DNA of 9,495 bases from JAUUZQ01 sp964538375. Lineage in GTDB: Bacteria > Bacteroidota > Bacteroidia > Bacteroidales > GCA-2748055. The stretch is taken from assembly GCA_964538375.1 (NCBI GenBank), contig CAZIFQ010000053.1, positions 1 through 9,495 of the forward strand, in the 5' to 3' direction. A model generated the notes under the pieces. It made no database searches, was not told the origin of the DNA, and saw only the letters and a program-made list of their open reading frames with translations. The position numbers and the translations under genes were made by a program. Below are positions 1 to 6,512 of the stretch, piece by piece (positions within the stretch are counted from its first letter, which is position 1; each line of letters opens with the position of its first letter).

Positions 1-57
1 ATTCTTAATAATTACTAATTTTACCTTTCGACTAAAACTTAGATTAGATGTTCAAGT

Positions 58-179
58 GGAAAAAACGGAATCACTGACCACCCTTAGCCGGAATATGGCA
101 TCTAATGTAAGATACAGAACATGGATCTTAAATGGGATAATGAGAATCGGCTTGAAGTGGTCAAGCCCTCCGTTTTTCC
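58..179 (+). repeat. Palindromic repeat, copy 1 (~122 bp foldback element)
   Basis: This is the first of two near-identical copies; the second lies 1974 bp downstream in the same orientation, with 3 substitutions and a 1-base indel between them. The ends are inverted repeats: the left end reads GGAAAAAACGGA and the right end TCCGTTTTTCC. Complementarity continues inward: GACCAC (76-81) with GTGGTC (157-162), AGCCG (86-90) with CGGCT (148-152), and TAAGAT (108-113) with ATCTTA (125-130), leaving an 11-nt loop at 114-124. Pairing also extends a few bases outward (54-57 with 180-183). The whole unit can therefore form one long imperfect hairpin. It resembles a small non-autonomous foldback or MITE-like repeat. 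An open frame across it has no protein-like character. I see no target-site duplication. Confidence 0.85.
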
Positions 180-350
180 ACTTTAGTATCGAAATTTACA
201 CAACAGTTCATCATCATCATCAGCAGCATGTATTAATAGTTTTATTTTTAAAAAGTATCTCTTAACTTTAACTAACAATCTGTCCAATAGGATTTGAATT
301 TAAACAGGGGAAGAAAAGACCACATATATGAGTACAATCCTTTAATTTTT
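180..350. other. Intergenic leader of the acyltransferase gene
   Basis: These roughly 170 bases between the repeat and the preferred ATG hold no gene I can support. A short trinucleotide run, (CAT)4(CAG)2CAT, lies at 209-229. I looked for a Bacteroidota-type promoter (TTTG, then TAnnTTTG) and found no convincing match, so promoter position is left open. If translation instead starts at the TTG at 294, the last 57 bases are coding. Confidence 0.4.
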
Positions 351-1229
351 ATGAGTATTCAAGCTGTTTCAAAGCAAATGATAGCAAGTAACCATGATAT
401 AAAGTACATAGACCTTGAAAAGATAATCGAAGAGGGAAATTCAAAATTATTAAAGAAACTTCCCCGCTTTGTTGTCAGGCTTGTTGCGAAAATTATAAAG
501 CAAGAGGAATTAAACTACGTTCTTAACAAATACTCTGAGAATACCGGGGCTGAATTTATGCCTAAAATTATCGAGGAGTTTAACCTGAAACTTGAAATTG
601 AAGGAGAGGAAAATCTTCCTGAAAATGGAAAATGTTTTTTTGCGGGTAACCATCCTTTCGGCATCATTGACGGGTTGATTCTGACACTAATTGTTTCACG
701 AAAATACGGAACACTTAAAGCGATAGCCAACGACTCCTTTATGTTCGTCCCACAATTACGACCTTTTATTGCCGCCGTTAATGTCTTTGGAAAATCTTCA
801 AAAGAATATTTGAACGCTATCGATGAAGTCTATAATAGCGATGTGGCTATTACTCACTTTCCTGCTGGATTAGTTTCCAGGGTGGTGAAGGGCAAAGTAA
901 GGGATCTTCCCTGGAAAAAAAGTTTTATTAAGAAGGCAGTTTCAAGCAAAAGAGATGTCGTGCCCTTTCATTTTCATGGAAGAAATTCGAACCTCTTTTA
1001 TGGAATATTCCTTTTCAGGAAGTTGTTTGGTATAAAGACGGTGATTGAACTTATGCTTTTGCCGCATGAGATGTTTAAAAAACGAAATAAAACAATCAGA
1101 GTAACGATTGGCAAACCTATTCCCTATGATATGTTTGACAAATCCTGCTCGAACCTGGAATGGGCCCAAAAAGTGCGTTCTCATGTATATGCCCTGGGAA
1201 CCAATCAAACAGAAAATCTATTAAATTAA
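351..1229 (+). CDS. PlsC-like lysophospholipid/glycerol acyltransferase family protein
   Basis: Predicted membrane-associated acyltransferase of the LPLAT superfamily, moving an acyl chain from acyl-ACP or acyl-CoA to a hydroxyl of a lipid precursor; the acceptor cannot be read from sequence. Counting from ATG 351 (292 residues), the catalytic block is NHPFGIIDG with H101 and D107. This is an H-X5-D spacing rather than the classical H-X4-D, a variant I associate with a Bacteroidota subfamily. Next come FPAG (170-173, the counterpart of FPEG) followed by LVSR, then VPFHFHGRNSN (204-214) and a conserved-looking IGKPI (253-257). The frame stays open to a TTG at 294 (311 residues), but the ATG at 351, or the one at 378, gives a more family-like N-terminus. 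The methyltransferase gene starts 7 nt downstream, so the two are probably co-transcribed. A role in ornithine/glycine-type aminolipid O-acylation is possible but unproven. Confidence 0.82.
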   Translation: MSIQAVSKQMIASNHDIKYIDLEKIIEEGNSKLLKKLPRFVVRLVAKIIKQEELNYVLNKYSENTGAEFMPKIIEEFNLKLEIEGEENLPENGKCFFAGNHPFGIIDGLILTLIVSRKYGTLKAIANDSFMFVPQLRPFIAAVNVFGKSSKEYLNAIDEVYNSDVAITHFPAGLVSRVVKGKVRDLPWKKSFIKKAVSSKRDVVPFHFHGRNSNLFYGIFLFRKLFGIKTVIELMLLPHEMFKKRNKTIRVTIGKPIPYDMFDKSCSNLEWAQKVRSHVYALGTNQTENLLN

Positions 1230-1236
1230 AACAAAA

Positions 1237-2010
1237 ATGAAGTCCAATTTTCGCGAAAGAATGTTCAGACTATGGTATTGGTATGTGAACAGGGTTGATA
1301 AAAATGCTGAGATTCTTTTTATGAATTATGGATTTAGCGATCCTGAGCAGGTTGTACCTTTAGATAAAGAGAATGAGACAAACCGCTACTCCATCCAGTT
1401 ATATCATCACCTGGCTGTTGAAGCGGAAATTAAAAACAAGGATATTGTGGAAGTTGGTTGTGGCAGAGGTGGTGGATTGTCCTATATCACAAAGAGCTTC
1501 CAACCTGCATCAGCAATAGGTGTAGACCTCGATAAACTGGCTGTAGCATTTAGCAACCGTCATTACGGCTTAGATAATTTAAGCTTTTTACAAGGAAATG
1601 CAGAGAGTTTGAGCCTGGAAGATAACTCATGCGATATTGTATTAAATGTTGAGTCATCGCACAGATATCTTGATATGAAAGCCTTCCTGGGAGAAGTCAA
1701 ACGCATCCTTCGTCCCGGTGGATATTTCTTATTAACTGACTTCCGCTTTGATTATAATTTTGAAGGGATGAAAAAAGATATTCAATCCAGTGGCTTAACA
1801 CTCCTAAAAGAAAGATTTATTAACCGGGAAGTGCTTAAAGCACTGGAATTGGATGATGAACGCAAGCGGCAACTCGTAAAAAAACTGACCCCAAAATATC
1901 TGCATAAGATTGCCCTGAATTTTGGAGGAACAATCGGATCTGAAACATACAATCGATTTGAATCCAAAAAGTATATCTATTTCAGTTACATATTGAGGAA
2001 GGAGAGCTGA
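1237..2010 (+). CDS. Class I SAM-dependent methyltransferase
   Basis: A 257-residue Rossmann-fold methyltransferase (Methyltransf_11 type) that would transfer a methyl group from S-adenosylmethionine to an unidentified small molecule or lipid. Motif I is VEVGCGRGG (71-79), the SAM-binding acidic strand is GVDLD (95-99), the adenine-contact region is GNAESL (120-125), motif IV is NVESSH (137-142), and a LRPGG turn leads into a beta strand at 158-168. The N-terminal segment (MNYGFSDPEQV, 29-39) and NVESSH recall methyltransferases acting on polyketide or lipid hydroxyls, such as the mycobacterial phthiotriol methyltransferase family; this is resemblance only. No signal peptide or membrane helix is evident. 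The ATG lies 7 nt after the acyltransferase stop in an A-rich leader, suggesting one transcript and a shared lipid or secondary-metabolite role. Confidence 0.85.
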   Translation: MKSNFRERMFRLWYWYVNRVDKNAEILFMNYGFSDPEQVVPLDKENETNRYSIQLYHHLAVEAEIKNKDIVEVGCGRGGGLSYITKSFQPASAIGVDLDKLAVAFSNRHYGLDNLSFLQGNAESLSLEDNSCDIVLNVESSHRYLDMKAFLGEVKRILRPGGYFLLTDFRFDYNFEGMKKDIQSSGLTLLKERFINREVLKALELDDERKRQLVKKLTPKYLHKIALNFGGTIGSETYNRFESKKYIYFSYILRKES

Positions 2011-2029
2011 GTGTATGCTTAGTTCATAG

Positions 2030-2156
2030 TTGGAAAAAACAGAATCACTGACCACCCTTAGCCGGAATATGGCATCTAATGTAAGATACAGAACATGGAT
2101 CTTAAATGGGATAATGAGAATCGGATTGAAGTGGTCAAGCCCTTCGTTTTTTCCAA
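2030..2156. terminator. Candidate bidirectional terminator formed by repeat copy 2
   Basis: The palindrome has an A-tract at its left end and a T-tract at its right end, so transcripts from either direction would form a hairpin followed by a U-run. It sits exactly between two convergent genes, where a bidirectional terminator is useful. The stem is long and interrupted by mismatches, unlike a compact intrinsic terminator, so this role is inferred from position and structure only. Confidence 0.35.
2032..2154 (+). repeat. Palindromic repeat, copy 2 (~123 bp foldback element)
   Basis: Second copy of the element at 58-179, same orientation. Differences are G67 to A2041, C151 to A2125, C170 to T2144, and one extra T in the right-hand T-tract. 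All three substitutions fall in paired positions and weaken the predicted stem: an A/C mismatch, an A/G mismatch and a G-U wobble. The extra T lets the terminal A6 pair fully with T6. The unit occupies most of the 175-bp gap between the convergent methyltransferase and brxL genes. The next 30 bases up to the brxL stop show nothing notable. Confidence 0.85.
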
Positions 2157-2185
2157 TATATCAATGACTTGCAAAGAATTATTTA

Positions 2186-4237
2186 TTACTCTAACAGCAA
2201 CCCCTTTTGCATCAACATCTGATTATTTGAATAAAAGGGTACATCTGTATTCCCTAGCACCGACGCTGGCACATTTGATAGCTCATTCAGATTGTCCATC
2301 GGTACAATTACAGTCTTAGCTCCATTTTCTGAAAGCATCGTTATTTTTTCAGCAAAATTTATCGCTCTTTCAACTGCGCCACCCACTGATATATTACCCA
2401 AAACAGCTAAGCCAGGCTTTAGATTCTTTTTATAAATTGAAGAGATGAAACCCATGTATACTGCAGAACCAATTCCAGTAGTAATATTGGATCCGAGAAC
2501 ATTGGTTATCTGAACAGAAATGTCAAAGTTTTTTAGTGAATGCTGATCACTAAGTATTGTTTTTTCATTGGCTTTAATATACTGATAAGTGTTCTTTATA
2601 TTCTCCTTAACAAGATTGTTCGTTGTCCCAGTTATGTTCAACTTACCGGATCCCTGAGAAGTTACAACCTCAACTCTTACCAAGGCAAGATTATCACCAT
2701 CACTTGTGCTGGTGTAGCAAACTCCTGGTTGCAAAGGTGTGTTTTCAATTAGATGTGACCCTCTTTCTTCGGGTAAACCAACAAAATGTTCTTCCTGCGT
2801 TTCTTTATCAATGTAGGAGAAATTTGTATCCCAAAATTCCATTCCACCAATTCGTTTCAGTTGCTCTTTTACCCTGCGCCTCATTTCAATGGCAAGTTCA
2901 ACGTATTCTTTAATGTCTTCTTTCGTATAATTGCCATCCGGATGAAGTAGTTTTATGAGGCCAGAAACTGTTTTCTTAACAGGTTTTGTATCTCTTTGCT
3001 TTAAATGTGCACCCAAGGTAAAATACTCTTCCAATGCGTCGGTAAATGTGATTTTCCGGAATGATTTCAAACATTCTGAAAAATAGTCTGTGCTAAAGCC
3101 AAAATTGTTAGTGAAGTTCTTAGGTGAAAATTTTATCATTTCCCAACCTGGAAGATAATAATGAATCCTGTCTAAAAAAGCTGTATCTCTGTTTACTTCG
3201 TCTGACAGTGGACTAAATAAATGACTTGTTTGTAATACAGTTTCTACCGGTTGATTAATATTTCCATTAAAGATAATAGAGGCAATTCCGGTTATTTCCC
3301 CACCTGCACCTGCCCGGGAAAAAGATCCGGATTCTAAATAATCTTTCATTAATGGAATTGCATCTCGGTCTTTAAAGATTTTATCAGTTGCTTCGTCAAA
3401 GCAGATGGCATCCCATTGACCCACTGCACCCACTTTACCTGTTGATCCGTGCACAAAGAGCTTGGCAACTGTTCCTTGTCCACCAGAGACCAAAACGGCG
3501 TATGGAGTTAGTTCCTTATAAACAAAAGATTTACCTGTGGATCGTGGCCCCAGTTCGATAAAATTGAAATTCGATTCAACCAGGGGTATTAACCGGGATA
3601 AGAGCAGCATCTTTACTCGTTCTGTCATTCCTTCTGAATCCGGCTCATAGCCGCAGCTACGTAATACTACGTTTAGCCATTCCTGTTTGCTAAATTCCTT
3701 GCGTTTTTCAAGAATCTTTGAGTTATCGAACGACGAGAGCTGAATTGGTTTAATGTTTCTTATCAAAAAGGGATGCAAAGTTGTTCCCTCTTTACTATAG
3801 GCATCATATTCAATATCAATGATGGCCCATATACCGCCCATTAACATTTTCTCATGTTCAGCGACCATGGCATCAGAGATAACTCCATCTTTTATGTTGC
3901 TGTTTTGTAATTGTGCCCAATAAACATCTTTTTTAGTGTCTAATTTTACCGAGATTTTATCTATGATTTTGTAACTGCCCTTCTCCCGTATCCTGGATTG
4001 TATCAGATTGCTCTCTTCAGGATTAACATAATGTTTAGCAAGAATATCCTTAACATTGTCCATTCCTTGCTTAATCTTTTCTTCATCATCTGTCGAGCAT
4101 GAATTAGCTATTAAGTATTCGAGCACAAATACCGGTACGTTGGCTCCAACTTTTAAAGAAAGAACCAGATCTTTCTTTACAACAAAACCTCTGAAGTTTT
4201 CTAATAGCTTATTATCCAGATTATCTAATACTATCAT
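2186..4237 (-). CDS. brxL: BREX protein BrxL (AAA+ ATPase with Lon-like C-terminal domain)
   Basis: A 683-residue BREX component, the last gene of the operon. In type 1 BREX, BrxL is needed for phage restriction and is known as a AAA+ ring protein that binds DNA. Residues 1-180 form an N-terminal region. The AAA+ module has Walker A GPRSTGKS (230-237), Walker B AICFDEA (277-283, D281 E282), a sensor-1-like Asn at 324 and a possible arginine finger at R357. The Lon-like domain occupies roughly 500-683. A gap-free hand alignment with E. coli Lon from its catalytic Ser through IKTVLIP places the Ser at G588 and the Lys at A629, so the protease dyad is absent and peptidase activity is unlikely. 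The ATG at 4237 follows the pglZ stop by 28 nt. Length is normal for the family. Confidence 0.93.
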   Translation of the reverse strand: MIVLDNLDNKLLENFRGFVVKKDLVLSLKVGANVPVFVLEYLIANSCSTDDEEKIKQGMDNVKDILAKHYVNPEESNLIQSRIREKGSYKIIDKISVKLDTKKDVYWAQLQNSNIKDGVISDAMVAEHEKMLMGGIWAIIDIEYDAYSKEGTTLHPFLIRNIKPIQLSSFDNSKILEKRKEFSKQEWLNVVLRSCGYEPDSEGMTERVKMLLLSRLIPLVESNFNFIELGPRSTGKSFVYKELTPYAVLVSGGQGTVAKLFVHGSTGKVGAVGQWDAICFDEATDKIFKDRDAIPLMKDYLESGSFSRAGAGGEITGIASIIFNGNINQPVETVLQTSHLFSPLSDEVNRDTAFLDRIHYYLPGWEMIKFSPKNFTNNFGFSTDYFSECLKSFRKITFTDALEEYFTLGAHLKQRDTKPVKKTVSGLIKLLHPDGNYTKEDIKEYVELAIEMRRRVKEQLKRIGGMEFWDTNFSYIDKETQEEHFVGLPEERGSHLIENTPLQPGVCYTSTSDGDNLALVRVEVVTSQGSGKLNITGTTNNLVKENIKNTYQYIKANEKTILSDQHSLKNFDISVQITNVLGSNITTGIGSAVYMGFISSIYKKNLKPGLAVLGNISVGGAVERAINFAEKITMLSENGAKTVIVPMDNLNELSNVPASVLGNTDVPFYSNNQMLMQKGLLLE

Positions 4238-4265
4238 TGGTGTAATTTTAATTAATTAGAGGTTA

Positions 4266-6503
4266 TTACAATAAATCACCCATATCCCTTGCCGTACTTT
4301 GTTTAATAGTTACTTTGTCTAATTGTTCTTTAGTTACTGCGTCAATAATTTTACAATCAATGGACTTATTTGAACCAAAACTGTAATCTTTCTTTATTTC
4401 CTGGTTTCGTTGAATGGTAATTATTTCGCTTTCATTATGCTTCTTATTATCCACAAAAAAGAGTAAAATAATCTTCCTTTCCACTGTAAACAAGTCTTGC
4501 TTTGCAGATCTGGTATTTAGCTTAATGGCAAATAAATCTCCGGTAACCTCTTTAAGGTCTTCTTTATTTGAGAAATATATTTCAAGTGATTCATGCCTGG
4601 TAGGTATGTTACTCCATTTTAAGAATGGCACAATAGTTTCCTGAGGAGAAAAACCACCATGGCTAAAGCCATATACTCCGGGTGTTTTAAAAGGACCTAA
4701 TCTTTTTGCAAAATAGCAGTATTTATAATCCTTATAATTGATGTTTTTCTCGATTAATAAATTTTTATCGATAGTCTGAGGATCGGCTGTCCTGATAAAT
4801 CGCTCATTCTTATTCACATTTCCTTTAAAATCCACTTCGATTTTATCAGAGTTTTCTAGTATTCCGGTCAAGACATATCCGTGGTCGCTAACCAAATACA
4901 CATTTTGATAGCCGTTCTTTAAAAGTTGCTCAATTTTACTGGCATATAAAGCAGCCACTTCATTAAAATATTTCAATGCTTTTTGTTGGTAGGTTTCACC
5001 AAGTTTATCCGGATCTTTATGACTGCAAATCAGGTATTGAGAACTATCAGCCATTTCATTCACTGTTTCTAGCTCCCTAAAGCCAATGTCTTTAGATGGG
5101 TTATTAACAGCTATAAATGACTCTCTTTCACTTTTAGTAGGAACAACATCTCCTGAAGTCAAATAAAGCTGGCTCATATTGTTTTCGGTCTCGGAAGGCA
5201 GACCCGCCATTAAATATTGATGTTCTAATGATAACTTATACTCCCTTGAGACTTTTTCAGTAATATCCAAAGCAAACTCATAGGATACGCCATCACCAAC
5301 GATTATAGCTGTTTTTAATTCATTCTCATCAATTATTTTTTGAATTATTCCAACTTGATTGGATTTATAATTATCAATGTATCTAAACCATTTATCCAGA
5401 AAGATTACAGCAAGATTTTTATAGAAATTTTGGATAGGCCGAATTAGCGTTTCTTTATCCAGAAATAAAGAATAAAGTGTTCGTATTGCTCTGTCAAGCT
5501 TGTAAAAATGCCTTAAATAGAATGTTACACATTCCTCTAATGAGCTTAGCTGATTTATGTTCTTTTCATCAAATTCAAGAATTGCTTTGATATGAATCCA
5601 GAAGGTAACACCAAGGTGTTGAGCCGCTCTATTGGCTATTCTCTGATTGATTTTTGGAAGAAAATCTGAAACGAATCCTTTATTGGAAATATTCTTACCT
5701 AATTCCTCCAACCAACTCTCATCTATTTCAATAAACGGATGGGAAAGATGGATGGCAAATACATCTGATTTAGCTTGTAACTTATATCGCTTCAAATAGC
5801 TCTCAAAAGATTGCTGACAAGATTTGCTATCCAGCCATTTATTGTAAACTTCCAGCAGAGTTTTATTTGGGTTGTTATTGGCCAAGCCATTTAACAAATG
5901 ATTTACTACCTCAGTTGCTAAAGTTTGAGGAGGTTTTTCGAGATAAGGTTGATCAATTAATTCATTGATCTTCTTGAAAAATATCTCCTGTACCTTTTTG
6001 TCATATTTTTTAAGATAATTTTTTGGATCATCCAGAAAGGGTAACAATTCCTTCTCTAAGTCAAAAATTTCGGAGGCTCCCTTGTGACTCAAATCGAGCC
6101 AATATGTTTGATCCTTGCCAATGCTAACTTTAGCTGCCGATATAAGTTCTTCTTTTTCAAGATGAAGATTGAGGTTTAGGTGTTTGTGTACTTTTTCCTT
6201 AATATAGTTTTGCAGATATTTAATTTCAATACAACCATCAGTTTCGCAATACTCTCTGATAAACCGGAGCTTATCCCTAGGGCTTGTAGTGTAGATCAAG
6301 TATTTATTAGCCTTCTCTCGGTTCTTCTCAATCTCGAACTTTGCCTCTATTTCATCAAATTCAGTTTCTGTTTTTATTAATTGATATTCACCGTTTATTG
6401 TTTCAAGTAAAAAAGCTCCTTCCTCAGATTCATCAATAAAAACGGCGGTCTGATGAGCTTCAAATATTTTTTCGAGATCTTTATTAAACCAGGTGTCTAT
6501 CAT
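4266..6503 (-). CDS. pglZ: BREX protein PglZ (alkaline-phosphatase-superfamily domain)
   Basis: A 745-residue core BREX protein, shared by the BREX types, carrying the PglZ domain of the alkaline phosphatase superfamily; family members have been described as metal-dependent phosphodiesterases. The N-terminal ~390 residues are helical and poorly conserved to the eye. The PglZ core begins at AIIVGDGVSYEFA (399-411), where D404 is the expected metal ligand. It continues through LPSETENNMS (435-444), the ICSHKDPDKLGE segment (492-503), VYLVSDHGY (535-543, with the characteristic D540-H541), and YGFSHGGFSPQE (611-622, H615). Many type 1 homologues read DALRYE where this one reads DGVSYE. It is somewhat shorter than the ~820-880 residues I recall for type 1 PglZ. 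The ATG at 6503 lies 9 nt past the preceding stop, implying translational coupling. Confidence 0.92.
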   Translation of the reverse strand: MIDTWFNKDLEKIFEAHQTAVFIDESEEGAFLLETINGEYQLIKTETEFDEIEAKFEIEKNREKANKYLIYTTSPRDKLRFIREYCETDGCIEIKYLQNYIKEKVHKHLNLNLHLEKEELISAAKVSIGKDQTYWLDLSHKGASEIFDLEKELLPFLDDPKNYLKKYDKKVQEIFFKKINELIDQPYLEKPPQTLATEVVNHLLNGLANNNPNKTLLEVYNKWLDSKSCQQSFESYLKRYKLQAKSDVFAIHLSHPFIEIDESWLEELGKNISNKGFVSDFLPKINQRIANRAAQHLGVTFWIHIKAILEFDEKNINQLSSLEECVTFYLRHFYKLDRAIRTLYSLFLDKETLIRPIQNFYKNLAVIFLDKWFRYIDNYKSNQVGIIQKIIDENELKTAIIVGDGVSYEFALDITEKVSREYKLSLEHQYLMAGLPSETENNMSQLYLTSGDVVPTKSERESFIAVNNPSKDIGFRELETVNEMADSSQYLICSHKDPDKLGETYQQKALKYFNEVAALYASKIEQLLKNGYQNVYLVSDHGYVLTGILENSDKIEVDFKGNVNKNERFIRTADPQTIDKNLLIEKNINYKDYKYCYFAKRLGPFKTPGVYGFSHGGFSPQETIVPFLKWSNIPTRHESLEIYFSNKEDLKEVTGDLFAIKLNTRSAKQDLFTVERKIILLFFVDNKKHNESEIITIQRNQEIKKDYSFGSNKSIDCKIIDAVTKEQLDKVTIKQSTARDMGDLL

Positions 6504-6512
6504 AATATTGTT

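Noticed and set aside
209..229. CAT/CAG trinucleotide run as a phase-variation tract
   Set aside because: Only seven units, interrupted, and not positioned in a coding frame or a recognisable promoter spacer.
56..265. 69-residue open frame with a His-rich stretch
   Set aside because: It starts on a GTG inside the palindromic repeat, and its first part is simply the translated repeat; the His run comes from a CAT trinucleotide tract. The second repeat copy gives a frame with a different ending, so there is no conserved protein.
58..2154. Composite transposon carrying the acyltransferase and methyltransferase
   Set aside because: The flanking repeats are only ~122 bp, encode no transposase, and show no visible target duplications, so transposition of the whole block cannot be supported.
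2095..2319. 74-residue + strand open frame across the repeat and the brxL 3' end
   Set aside because: Begins within repeat copy 2 and then runs antisense to brxL; no protein-like features.
2186..6503. BREX type 4 assignment based on pglZ next to brxL
   Set aside because: A clear PglX C-terminus lies upstream in the same operon, and no PAPS-reductase-like BrxP is seen, so type 1 fits better.
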